Positions 1-9,705 of a DNA stretch of 64,000 nucleotides are shown here, piece after piece. The stretch is from Aestuariispira ectoiniformans (lineage in GTDB: Bacteria > Pseudomonadota > Alphaproteobacteria > UBA8366 > Aestuariispiraceae). Under the pieces are notes generated by a model. The model was given only the letters and a program-made list of their open reading frames with translations. It did no database searches and was not told the DNA's origin. The stretch lies in NCBI RefSeq assembly GCF_025136295.1, contig NZ_CP062788.1:2212501-2276500 (forward strand), written 5' to 3'. How positions within the stretch are numbered: position 1 is the first letter of the stretch; each line of letters starts with the position of its first letter. Made by a program: the position numbers and the translations under genes.

Positions 1-1588
<1,588 letters not shown>

Positions 1589-1696
1589 CTCCTCGCCGCA
1601 TACAGCGGCAAGGATCTCAATCAATCGCTGATGAACTCGACCAACCCATAACATAACGCAACTATAAAAGACTTCTTGTGCTTCACTGTGTATCGA

Positions 1697-1814
1697 CGAC
1701 CTGGTGGCTATGGCGAGGGAGGATCCACCCGATCCCATCCCGAACTCGGAAGTGAAAGCCCTCTGCGCCGATGGTACTTTGGCTTAAGCCACGGGAGAGT
1801 AGGTCGCTGCCAGG
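1697..1814 (+). rRNA. rrf: 5S ribosomal RNA
   Basis: The segment has the alphaproteobacterial 5S pattern: a CCTGGTGGCTATGGCG start, the central GATCCCATCCCGAACTCGG loop, GCCGATGGTACT, and a closing GGTCGCTGCCAGG that pairs with the beginning. It lies about 110 nt after the 23S end in the same orientation. End points are inferred from the terminal stem and may be off by one or two bases. Confidence 0.95.
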
Positions 1815-1897
1815 TCTTCCATACACAGTCTTACCTATTCACTCTTCCAATCCATCCCCTATAAAAAATAAATCCCATAGGGGATTAAAAACTCTGA

Positions 1898-1974
<77 letters not shown>

Positions 1975-1978
1975 GCAC

Positions 1979-2012
1979 AAAGCCCTACACCATAGGTGTG
2001 GGGCTTTTGCTT
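1979..2012 (+). terminator. Rho-independent terminator of the rRNA operon
   Basis: A 12-bp stem (AAGCCCTACACC against GGTGTGGGGCTT, one G-T pair) with a 3-nt loop is followed by a T-rich tail immediately after the tRNA CCA end. This is the expected end of the rrn transcript. It also separates the rRNA operon from the convergent SDR gene. Confidence 0.85.
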
Positions 2013-2040
2013 TATAACCTGACCTCTCCACAGCGGATGA

Positions 2041-2823
2041 TCAGGTGACAGGTGTTGTGCCCCCGTCAACCACGATCTCGGCTCCTGACAATGATCCGGC
2101 GCGTCGAGAGGCCACGAAAGCGATGAGATCGGCGATCTCTTTTGGTTTGGCCGGACGACCGAGTGGAATGCCACCCAATGCATTCATGACGATCTGCTTG
2201 CCACCTTCGTAGTCCACACCGGCCTGGTTCGCCAGACGTTCAACCAATGCGACGGCTGCTTCCGTTTCCACCCAGCCCGGTGAAACGCGCATAACACGAA
2301 CACCTTGCGGCGTCAGCTCTTTCGAAAGGCTCTTGCTGTAGGTTGATAGGGCGGCCTTGGCTGCCGCGTATGCCGTTGTGGAATCGGGAAGTGGCAATCG
2401 GTTCTGGATGGAGGTCACATGAATGATGACGCCTTTTTTCTGCGCGATCATGTAAGGTGCAAGAGCCCTGTCGAGACGTACCGCTGGCATGAGATTGTGG
2501 TTCAGCTCCCTGAACCACGCTTCATCATCCAAAGCAATGAAACCTCCCGGAGGAGAGGACGAACCGCCGACAACATGAACAATCACATCTATGCCGCCGA
2601 AAAGCCTGTGCACGTCATCGGCGACCTTGGTGCATCCCTCTGAAGTGCTTATGTCGGCCGAAACGTATTCTACGTTGCTTGCAGGGAGCGGCGGCAGGCT
2701 GCGCGCCGTCGTTATGACCCGTGCACCGGCCTCAACCAGTGTGTCGACCACGGCTGCGCCGATCCCCCTCGTTCCACCCGTTACCACTACACGAGCTCCG
2801 CTCAAACCGAGATCGAAGGTCAT
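2041..2823 (-). CDS. short-chain dehydrogenase/reductase (SDR)
   Basis: A 260-residue Rossmann-fold NAD(P)-dependent oxidoreductase. Visible family motifs are the glycine-rich nucleotide loop TGGTRGIG near residues 15-22, an active-site Ser in HVTSIQ, and YAAAK carrying the catalytic Tyr and Lys. The C-terminal GAEIVVDGG matches the classical SDR end. The segment usually reading NNAG is VHVVGG, as in several divergent classical SDRs. Its start codon overlaps the stop of the upstream SnoaL-like gene by 4 nt, so the two are translationally coupled. Substrate is not predictable. The divergent HxlR-type regulator is the likely controller, since HxlR proteins often govern quinone or electrophile detoxification genes. 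Confidence 0.9.
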   Translation of the reverse strand: MTFDLGLSGARVVVTGGTRGIGAAVVDTLVEAGARVITTARSLPPLPASNVEYVSADISTSEGCTKVADDVHRLFGGIDVIVHVVGGSSSPPGGFIALDDEAWFRELNHNLMPAVRLDRALAPYMIAQKKGVIIHVTSIQNRLPLPDSTTAYAAAKAALSTYSKSLSKELTPQGVRVMRVSPGWVETEAAVALVERLANQAGVDYEGGKQIVMNALGGIPLGRPAKPKEIADLIAFVASRRAGSLSGAEIVVDGGTTPVT

Positions 2824-3161
2824 AGTGTGATCTCCAGCCGTTCAATCAAATCACCTTGTAGAGTGAAAGCGTAGCGCAAGTCGATCGGACTGCCGGGAAA
2901 GTTTCCGGTAAGGCGCGCAATCACTACAGTCAGGGCACCTTCTTCAGTCACTTTGTAAGGGGCTGCGACATAGCTGTATTTCTTGGAAGTGGTGGTTTTC
3001 CATTGGTGTATACCATGGTGGCCGGTATGGGTCTGGCCGTTATCGACGACGATCGCATCTTTGGTGAAGCAATCTGTGATGGTCTCGTTATCGGTGCGGT
3101 CCGCCGTGAAATAGCCGGAGACCGGGGTGGGGAGGATGATCGACATGTTGATCCCTGTCAT
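2820..3161 (-). CDS. SnoaL/NTF2-like small protein
   Basis: A 113-residue protein with the SnoaL-like NTF2 cone-fold pattern: an N-terminal helix rich in Asp/Thr ([20 protein letters not shown]), a G-H-x-G-I-x-x-W segment and C-terminal beta strands. It is first in a two-gene operon with the SDR, overlapping it by 4 nt. Members of this fold act as small isomerases, hydrolases or ligand-binding proteins, so a joint role with the SDR on one small substrate is likely. No signal peptide. An in-frame ATG at 3146 is an alternative start. The upstream gap to the divergent HxlR gene is only 36 nt, so regulatory sites must be compact. Confidence 0.8.
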   Translation of the reverse strand: MTGINMSIILPTPVSGYFTADRTDNETITDCFTKDAIVVDNGQTHTGHHGIHQWKTTTSKKYSYVAAPYKVTEEGALTVVIARLTGNFPGSPIDLRYAFTLQGDLIERLEITL

Positions 3162-3197
3162 GTTGTTTCCCTGCCAAGATGAGGATAAGCTGGAAAA

Positions 3198-3581
3198 ATG
3201 ACAAGAACCGACGAAAAAGTAAGGTACTCACCAAAAAGTAAGCACCTTAACCACACCCGCGAAACGGCTGCTGAGGGTGTCGAGAAGGCCTTGAAAATCC
3301 TGGAGGGGCGGTGGAAACTGACGATCCTGTTTCACTTGTTCGGCGGTAAGGTCTTACGCTTTTCCGAACTGGAGCGGGCAATCCCGTCGGTGTCGCAGAA
3401 AATGTTGATTCAACAGCTTCGACAGATGGAAAGCGACGGGATTGTCCGACGTATTGTCCATCATCAGGTCCCGCCCAAGGTTGAATATTGTCTTACCGAC
3501 TGGGGACAGGCGCTTTGCCCCGCTTTGGATGCATTGCTGACGTGGGCTGCTCTTCGCGATAGCGAGGACGATCCGGTTTAA
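3198..3581 (+). CDS. HxlR-family transcriptional regulator
   Basis: A 127-residue winged helix-turn-helix protein matching the HxlR family. The diagnostic core is ALKILEGRWKLTILFHL, then FSELERAIPSVSQKMLIQQLRQ (recognition helix) and the wing VEYCLTDWGQAL. It is transcribed away from the SnoaL-SDR pair, a layout typical of HxlR regulators controlling a divergent oxidoreductase. The first 20 or so codons lie over a repeated operator-like sequence (3218-3249). No in-frame ATG occurs before the conserved core other than 3198, so that start is kept although the N-terminal tail is not conserved. No cysteine redox switch of the YodB type is evident near the N-terminus. Confidence 0.88.
   Translation: MTRTDEKVRYSPKSKHLNHTRETAAEGVEKALKILEGRWKLTILFHLFGGKVLRFSELERAIPSVSQKMLIQQLRQMESDGIVRRIVHHQVPPKVEYCLTDWGQALCPALDALLTWAALRDSEDDPV
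3218..3249. promoter_or_regulatory. operator-like repeats over the start of the HxlR gene
   Basis: The segment holds AGTA-AGG-TACT followed by TACT-N8-AGTA, and AAAAAGTAAG occurs twice with a 19-bp period (3214-3223 and 3233-3242). TAAGGT and ACCTTA flank it as inverted arms. HxlR-family proteins such as YodB are known to bind TACT-N7-AGTA-like sites, so autoregulation is plausible. The position inside the first codons is unusual. Confidence 0.35.
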
Positions 3582-4448
3582 GGTATCAGCCCTCTTATTG
3601 TGAACCTGTGATAATTGCGCCGTGCGTCATTTGGCCGGCTATTTCCCCAGGGACGGCTGCATCGGTTATGAGCGTGTCGAAGGCCGACAGATATCAGACT
3701 TTGAGTGGCTCGGCTTTGCGGGATTTTCTAGTGTCGCAGACCAAGGTCTGATCTTCAACACCCATAAAGGGGGGGCGGGCACTATTACTGAAAGATGTGT
3801 CGGCTAGTGCCGCTCATGGTCTCGTCCTGCTCATTGCAATCGGCCAGCGTGTTCGTCTGAAAGACAGACTGTTTTTCGAGGCTCTCTGGTTGGGGGCAAG
3901 CGCTGACAACAGCATCCGTCTGATGCCGACATTTCCTGTCACCGTCTTCACTATACCGATTATGTGCCCGGATTGATGACTGCATGGCATCCGGCTGTGT
4001 CAGCCAGCACCGCTTTTGCTTCAGTTCACCTGACAAGTCATGTCACCGCGACAAGCTCTGCCTTAGGGGGGAGTTCATTGTGAAATATTGTATTTCAAAG
4101 GGGCATTTATTCCATAACTCCCTTATTGGTAGGTTCAGGATTGAGGGGATGTCACAAAAAAATCACAAGGGTTTTCTAAGGAGATTTTGATTATCTCTCT
4201 GTTTTTTTTGAACTTTGCGTGTTTCCTAATGTTCAACTAAAAATAGACGGTACTGTTGTGCTCTCGGCGTGAATGTAATATTGGAAGGGTGGTAAAGGGG
4301 TAGGCCTCTCAGGCTTATTTGGGGCACTTTTTTGGGGGGGATAAGTCACAATCATCGACGTGACGGTTTCCGGAAAATCTTTGCGGATAAGACGCATTGT
4401 CTTTTGACGATGCGCTTGTGGCGCGTTTGAAAATTAGATGGTGATGAA
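3582..4448. other. non-coding stretch upstream of the T6SS locus
   Basis: No gene can be supported in these 867 nt. Open frames at 3622-3807 and 3984-4190 lack ribosome-binding sites and recognisable protein character. A run without stops near 3800-3976 hints at a decayed gene but resembles nothing I can name. The second half becomes AT-rich and contains the palindrome at 4081-4097 and a weak hairpin with a T8 run at 4181-4209. The promoter of the tss operon must lie here. Confidence 0.5.
4081..4097. promoter_or_regulatory. perfect 7-bp-arm palindrome, possible operator
   Basis: TGAAATA-TTG-TATTTCA is a perfect inverted repeat with a 3-nt centre in the AT-rich part of the region before tssB, about 350 nt upstream of its start codon. 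The size and symmetry fit a dimeric repressor site. No regulator is assigned and the distance to the unknown transcription start cannot be judged. Confidence 0.3.
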
Positions 4449-4940
4449 ATGAGAGATGCATCCGTTGCGCCCAAAGAGCGCATCAATATCAAATTTGTTC
4501 CAGCGACCGGCGATCAGCAGGAAGAAGTCGAGCTGCCGCTTAAAATGGTGGTTGTCGGCGATTTTACCGGCAGGCCTGATGATACCATGCTGGAAGAGCG
4601 CAATGCGGTGGAGATTGATAAAAATACCTTCGCCAGTGTCCTGAAAGAGATGAATCTGGAAAGGACTTTGGAGGTACGCGATGTTCTGCGAGACGATGCG
4701 GATGCAATGCTGAACCTGAAGCTGGCATTCGAGTCCCTTCAGGACTTTTCACCTGATGCGCTTATCGAACAAGTTCCAGAACTGAAAAAGCTGTCCAATT
4801 TGCGTGAGGCGCTCACGGCTCTGAAAGGGCCGCTGGGGAACCTGCCTGCATTCCGTAAGGCGTTGTCCGAGATTATCGACGACCCGGAAAAGCGCGAAGC
4901 CCTGATGTCTGAACTCGGAAGCCGAGAAACCAACGACTAA
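4449..4940 (+). CDS. tssB: T6SS contractile sheath small subunit TssB
   Basis: A 163-residue protein with the VipA/TssB signature: an N-terminal RINIKFVPA strand, LPLKMVVVGDFTG, the DKNTFASVLKEMN helix and an NLKLAFESLQDFSPD segment, at the usual length for the family. TssB and TssC interlock to build the cytoplasmic sheath whose contraction drives the Hcp tube. It is the first gene of the T6SS operon, with an unusually long (867 nt) non-coding leader region. The Shine-Dalgarno sequence is weak (GGTGATG just before the start). tssC follows after 64 nt. Confidence 0.96.
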   Translation: MRDASVAPKERINIKFVPATGDQQEEVELPLKMVVVGDFTGRPDDTMLEERNAVEIDKNTFASVLKEMNLERTLEVRDVLRDDADAMLNLKLAFESLQDFSPDALIEQVPELKKLSNLREALTALKGPLGNLPAFRKALSEIIDDPEKREALMSELGSRETND

Positions 4941-5004
4941 CGGGTTCATCGGCGCTCAACTTCGACTGACACAGCCAAGCAGTATTGCTGGAAAGATTAA
5001 GGAC

Positions 5005-6480
5005 ATGACAACAGATACTCTGGAAGCCGCCCCGGAAGCCGTGGCTGGTGACTCCCTGCTCGATCAGATTATGGCAAAAAGCAACCTCGTGCCGGATGAC
5101 GACGGCTACGATGTCGCGCGTAAGGGCGTAGAGGCCTTCATCGCGGAATTGCTGGAAGGGGATGCGGATAGTGAGCCGGTCAACAAGGCCCGCGTTGACC
5201 GGATGATCGCTGAATTGGATCGTAAGATCTCGCTGCAGATGGATGAGATTTTGCACCATCCGGAGTTTCAGGAGCTTGAGTCGACCTGGCGCAGCCTGAA
5301 GCTTTTGATCGATCGGACTAATTTCCGTGAAAACATCAAGATTGAGCTGCTTTCGATCCGGAAAGACGAACTGCTCGAAGATTTTGAGTTGTCGCCGGAA
5401 GTACCGCAGTCCGGTCTTTACAAGCATGTCTATGCATCAGGCTACGGGCAGTTTGGTGGCGATCCTGTAGGCGCCATGGTTGGACTTTACGCCTTCAACG
5501 CATCATCGCCGGATATGAAGCTGTTGCAGTATTGTGCGTCTGTGGGGGCGATGGCCCATGCACCATTCATTTCGTCGGTCAGTCCCAAGTTCTTCGGCGT
5601 CGATTCCTTTACCCAACTGGGTGAGATCAAGGAGTTGTCCTCCGTCTTCGAAGGCCCGCAATATGCGAAATGGCGTGGTCTACGGGAATCCGAAGATGCG
5701 CGCTATGTTGGCCTGACAGCACCACGCTTCCTGCTGCGCAATCCTTATGACCCGTTGGAAAACCCGGTGAAATCCTTCCAATACCGTGAAACGGTGGAGG
5801 ATAGTCACGAACATTACCTCTGGGGGAATACGGCCGTATTGATGGCGGAACGTATCAACGACAGCTTTGCCAACTTCCGCTGGTGTCCCAACATTATCGG
5901 GCCGCAATCCGGTGGTGCGGTGAATGACCTGCCGGTTCATGTTTATGAGGCTTTCGGTCAGTTGGAGCAGAAGATTCCCACAGAGGCGTTGATTACGGAT
6001 CGCCGGGAATTTGAGCTGGCGGAAGAAGGCTTTATTGCTTTGACGATGCGCAAGGGCTCCGATAATGCCGCTTTCTTTTCCGCCAACTCCATTCAGAAGC
6101 CGAAACGATTTGCCAATACAAAAGAAGGTAAAGAGGCGGAGACAAACTACAAGCTTGGTACGCAACTGCCCTATATGTTCATCATCAACCGGTTGGCGCA
6201 TTACATCAAAGTTCTGCAGCGTGAACAGATCGGTGCATGGAAAGAGCGGTCGGACCTTGAGCGTGAGTTGAATGCCTGGATTGTCCAGTATGTAGCGGAT
6301 CAGGAAAACCCACCGGCCGATGTCCGGTCGCGTCGTCCGCTCCGCGCTGCGAAAGTGGAAGTCTCAGACGTGGCTGGTGATCCGGGTTGGTACCGGGTCA
6401 GCATGTCTGTTCGTCCGCATTTCAAATATATGGGGGCAAATTTCGAATTATCGCTGGTTGGCCGCCTGGATAAAGACTGA
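5005..6480 (+). CDS. tssC: T6SS contractile sheath large subunit TssC
   Basis: A 491-residue VipB/TssC protein. Family landmarks are LDQIMAKSNLVPDD near the N-terminus, the HHPEFQELESTWRSLKLLID core, APFISSVSP and the C-terminal PHFKYMGANFELSLVGRLDK. It assembles with TssB into the sheath recycled by TssH (890-residue ClpV encoded downstream). Length and motif order are normal. Its stop codon overlaps the tssE start by one base, so the two are translationally coupled. Confidence 0.97.
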   Translation: MTTDTLEAAPEAVAGDSLLDQIMAKSNLVPDDDGYDVARKGVEAFIAELLEGDADSEPVNKARVDRMIAELDRKISLQMDEILHHPEFQELESTWRSLKLLIDRTNFRENIKIELLSIRKDELLEDFELSPEVPQSGLYKHVYASGYGQFGGDPVGAMVGLYAFNASSPDMKLLQYCASVGAMAHAPFISSVSPKFFGVDSFTQLGEIKELSSVFEGPQYAKWRGLRESEDARYVGLTAPRFLLRNPYDPLENPVKSFQYRETVEDSHEHYLWGNTAVLMAERINDSFANFRWCPNIIGPQSGGAVNDLPVHVYEAFGQLEQKIPTEALITDRREFELAEEGFIALTMRKGSDNAAFFSANSIQKPKRFANTKEGKEAETNYKLGTQLPYMFIINRLAHYIKVLQREQIGAWKERSDLERELNAWIVQYVADQENPPADVRSRRPLRAAKVEVSDVAGDPGWYRVSMSVRPHFKYMGANFELSLVGRLDKD

Positions 6481-6935
6481 TGATCCGGACTGACACGCGT
6501 CAAACCGTGAAGTCCGTCCGGGCGCGTTCTCTGTTGGAACGCGTCCGGGCCGACGATTTGCAGGAGGGGCCGCGGACGGGGGATGCCTTGTCTGCGCGAG
6601 TAGCATCCATCAAAAACAATCTTTTGAAGGTGCTGAACGGGCGCCAAGGCGGTGCGCTCAGTGCCCCGGGTTTCGGTTTGCGGGACTTCAACGACGCATC
6701 TGTTGGTTCGTCCGACATGCTTCGGATCGTCGCCGGCGACATCCGTAAAGTCATAGAAACCTACGAGCCTCGTGTCAGTAATGTGGTCGTCAATTTCGAT
6801 CGTAAGCAGGACCAGGGCCTGGATCTGTTTTTCCAGGTTTCTGCGCGGACAACCATCGGGCATGCCCGCGAACAGGTCATGATCGATCTTGTCCTGAGTG
6901 AAGGCAGAACCTTTTCATTGAGAATGGGCGGATAG
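6480..6935 (+). CDS. tssE: T6SS baseplate protein TssE (gp25-like)
   Basis: A 151-residue lysozyme-fold gp25/TssE protein. The conserved segments are SIKNNLLKVLNGRQGGAL, GFGLRDF and the diagnostic YEPRV. TssE connects sheath to baseplate and helps trigger contraction. The start ATG shares its first A with the tssC stop, and tssF begins two bases after the tssE stop, so tssC-E-F are tightly coupled. Nothing is missing relative to the family. Confidence 0.95.
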   Translation: MIRTDTRQTVKSVRARSLLERVRADDLQEGPRTGDALSARVASIKNNLLKVLNGRQGGALSAPGFGLRDFNDASVGSSDMLRIVAGDIRKVIETYEPRVSNVVVNFDRKQDQGLDLFFQVSARTTIGHAREQVMIDLVLSEGRTFSLRMGG

Positions 6936-6937
6936 CG

Positions 6938-8704
6938 GTGTCAACAGCGCGCTACTTTCTGGATGAATTGGATTACCTTCGGAGTTCAGGGCAGGAGTTT
7001 GCCCGGCATTTTCCGAAGTTGACCAATTACCTGTCCGAGCGAAGCACTGATCCGGATGTTGAGCGTCTTTTGGAGGGCTTTGCGTTCCTGACAGGGCGAC
7101 TTCGGGAAAAGATCGACGATCAGTTGCCGGAAGTCACGCAGTCTCTGTTTATGCTGCTGTGGCCGAACTTTCTGCGTCCCATTCCGTCTATGACGGTTCT
7201 ACAATTTTCACCGGTTCCCGGTGCGGTAGACGAGCAGCAGCATATTCCTGCGGGCTGTGAAGTTGAAAGCGTCCCTGTCGAAGACACAGTCTGTCGATTC
7301 CGCACAGCCTATGACACAGACATTTTGCCGATCCGGGTATCCGATATCCACCACGACCTATCCAGGGACAAATCGGTCATCACAGTGGATGTGGAAACCC
7401 TGAACGAAGAATGTATTCATGAGGTGGCACTGGATCGGCTTCGGTTTTATTTAGGGGGGAGTGACTATTCCGCCCTGACCTTGGGGCTGTGGCTGCATCG
7501 CTATCTTAGAACGGTGAAAATCGTCAATCCGGAAACCGGCGATGCGATTACCGTGGCGCGCGATGCGGTTCAACAGGTGGGACTGGGGAATGACGAAGGG
7601 GTTCTGCCTTATCCGGAAAACAGTTTTGCGGGTTACCGTCTGCTGCAGGAATTCTACGCATTCCCACAGAAATACTACTTTGTCGACGTAACCCATATAC
7701 CGCTTTCTCATCTATCCAGTGACGCGACAAAGCTGAAGCTGGTGCTGGAATTCGAACGCCCCTTGCCACCGGATGTTCGTATTATCCCTAATAGCCTGAT
7801 GTTGCATTGCGTGCCTGCAATCAACCTCTTTGAGCATGACGCCGAGCCTTTTCTGCTCGACGGCAAGCGTAATGAATATCTTGTTCGTCCGGCGCGGCGG
7901 CATGACGGCGAGATCGAGATATTTTCCATTGATAGTGTCACGGGGTGGAAGCCGTCGGCAGGAACCGGCACCAATGCACGGGAATTCAGCCGTTTTGAAT
8001 CCTTCCTTCACGAAATAGAACGGGTGGACGGGCGAAATGCCGTCTATTTCCGGGAAAAGGTTCGTCAGTCGATCTCTGGGGAAAAGCTCGACCGGTTGGT
8101 GTCTTTCATACGCGAAGACGAGCAGTTGGGGCGCGCCAATAATGAAACAATTTCTGTCCGGTTAAGTTGTTTCAATGGAAGCGCACCGCAGGACCTTGCC
8201 ATAGGCGACGTCAGCATTCCTACACATATGGTTCCGTCCTTTGTTCGGCCGGCGAATGTCACGCGGCCCACGCCGCCGCGATATCCTGTGGTGGATGGCA
8301 CATTGCAGTGGCAACTGATTTCAGCTTTGTCATTGAATTATTTGTCGCTCCAGAGTGTTGAGGCGCTCAGGACCGTTCTGAACGTTTTCGATTTCAATGC
8401 GAAGGTGGACAGGCAGCGCGAACGCGTTGCCGTGATGCGCCTGGAAGGAATTGAAAAACTACACTCGGAACCTGTCGACAGGCTTTTCAAAGGCGTACCG
8501 GTGCGCGGCATGCGATCCACCATTCACATGCGGGAAAGCAAATTCGCCAATGAAGGCGAGATGTATCTCTTTGCGACCGTGATGGCGGAGTTTTTCGCGC
8601 TATATGCCACGATCAATTCGTTCCACGAGCTTGTCGTTCGTGGACAGGAAGCAGGGGAGGAGTACCGATGGGCCGCGCGTGTCGGCAATCAGCCTCTGAT
8701 CTGA
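6938..8704 (+). CDS. tssF: T6SS baseplate protein TssF
   Basis: A 588-residue VasA/ImpG-family protein. The N-terminus has the hallmark YFLDELDYLRSSGQEFARHFPKL and LLEGFAFLTGRLREKIDDQLPEVTQ, and the C-terminus ends in the typical wedge region FATVMAEFFALYATINSFHEL. It forms the baseplate wedge with TssG, TssE and TssK. The gene uses a GTG start two bases downstream of tssE. The last 37 nt overlap tssG in another frame, a common arrangement in these operons. Confidence 0.95.
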   Translation: MSTARYFLDELDYLRSSGQEFARHFPKLTNYLSERSTDPDVERLLEGFAFLTGRLREKIDDQLPEVTQSLFMLLWPNFLRPIPSMTVLQFSPVPGAVDEQQHIPAGCEVESVPVEDTVCRFRTAYDTDILPIRVSDIHHDLSRDKSVITVDVETLNEECIHEVALDRLRFYLGGSDYSALTLGLWLHRYLRTVKIVNPETGDAITVARDAVQQVGLGNDEGVLPYPENSFAGYRLLQEFYAFPQKYYFVDVTHIPLSHLSSDATKLKLVLEFERPLPPDVRIIPNSLMLHCVPAINLFEHDAEPFLLDGKRNEYLVRPARRHDGEIEIFSIDSVTGWKPSAGTGTNAREFSRFESFLHEIERVDGRNAVYFREKVRQSISGEKLDRLVSFIREDEQLGRANNETISVRLSCFNGSAPQDLAIGDVSIPTHMVPSFVRPANVTRPTPPRYPVVDGTLQWQLISALSLNYLSLQSVEALRTVLNVFDFNAKVDRQRERVAVMRLEGIEKLHSEPVDRLFKGVPVRGMRSTIHMRESKFANEGEMYLFATVMAEFFALYATINSFHELVVRGQEAGEEYRWAARVGNQPLI

Positions 8705-9693
8705 TCTCTGATCTCCATCAGCAACCGCAACGATATGCTTTCAATCGAGCCGTAGAGGTTTTGCTGAAAGCGTCGGGAGAGCAGGTTGAAGAGCAGGCGC
8801 TGCAACGCCAGGGGGGCCGGAATATCATCTTCCGTGTTGACCCGGGACTGGGGTTTCCTGCGTCCGACGTGATCGCATTGCGGCCTGCGTGGGGCGACGG
8901 CGAACAGGCTGACGTTCCGGCGGAATTGACCGTCTCCTTTCTGGGCTTGCATGGTTCGTCCTCCCCGCTGCCGTCCCATATGGTGGAGACAGCGGCCTGG
9001 AGCGCCGGAGAAGAAGGTATTCAGCAAACCCTGAACGACTTTTTTTCCAACAGGTTGATCTGGCTGTTTTATCTGATCGGCAGGAAATATCGGTATTATC
9101 TTCGGTATCGCGCCGGCGCCCAGGACCAGTTTTCGGACTGGATGTTTTCCCTGATCGGAATCGGTGCGCGCGAAAGCCGCGGCCGGGCGGACATCCCCTG
9201 GGCCAAGCTGCTGACTTATCTGGGCGTTGTTGCCGGCCGGGTTCGTTCCGCGGATATGATTAGTGGCGTCATTGCGCATGCGTTCAGTCTGACAAATGTG
9301 AGCATCCGGCAACTGGAACTACGCAAGGTTGAAATTTCTCCAACGCAGCGGGCCCGCATGGGGCAGGGAAATATGACCCTTGGCCAGGATTTTGTGATCG
9401 GGCGCTTTGCGAAGGATCGTGCGGGCAAATTTACCGTGGTGTTGAAGGATCTCAGTTTCGAACGATTCAGGGACTTTCTGCCCAGTGGCCGGGATTTTCC
9501 GCGGTTGAAGGAACTGGTGTCGTTCCTTCTGAAAGACCAACTGGCATACGACATTGAACTTCACTTAAAGCGTGACGAGGCACCGGTCCTGGAACTCGGG
9601 CGGGAACACCGGGCGAATCTCGGTTGGACGACGTTTATTGGCAATACCCGGAATGAAGGTCTCAAGCCGGTTGTCTTGCAGGCACGAGGGTGA
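8668..9693 (+). CDS. tssG: T6SS baseplate protein TssG
   Basis: A 341-residue VasB/ImpH-family wedge protein with the expected HQQPQRYAFNRAVEVLL opening, FLGLHGSSSPLPSHMVE, and the FSNRLIWLFYLIGRKYRYYL-type helix (here FFSNRLIWLFYLI). The start at 8668 follows a GAGGAG ribosome-binding site and lies inside tssF. TssG bridges TssF and TssK in the baseplate. Length is normal. Confidence 0.95.
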   Translation: MGRACRQSASDLISDLHQQPQRYAFNRAVEVLLKASGEQVEEQALQRQGGRNIIFRVDPGLGFPASDVIALRPAWGDGEQADVPAELTVSFLGLHGSSSPLPSHMVETAAWSAGEEGIQQTLNDFFSNRLIWLFYLIGRKYRYYLRYRAGAQDQFSDWMFSLIGIGARESRGRADIPWAKLLTYLGVVAGRVRSADMISGVIAHAFSLTNVSIRQLELRKVEISPTQRARMGQGNMTLGQDFVIGRFAKDRAGKFTVVLKDLSFERFRDFLPSGRDFPRLKELVSFLLKDQLAYDIELHLKRDEAPVLELGREHRANLGWTTFIGNTRNEGLKPVVLQARG

Positions 9694-9705
9694 GCTGAGG
9701 AAAGT

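Noticed and set aside
3622-4190. Small open frames between the HxlR gene and tssB
   Set aside because: No ribosome-binding sites, no conserved motifs and no consistent coding character.
4318-4340. Possible sigma-54 promoter (GGGGCAC with T and G runs) before tssB
   Set aside because: The spacing between GG and the expected GC element is wrong, and the regulator encoded in the locus lacks the sigma-54 contact loop.
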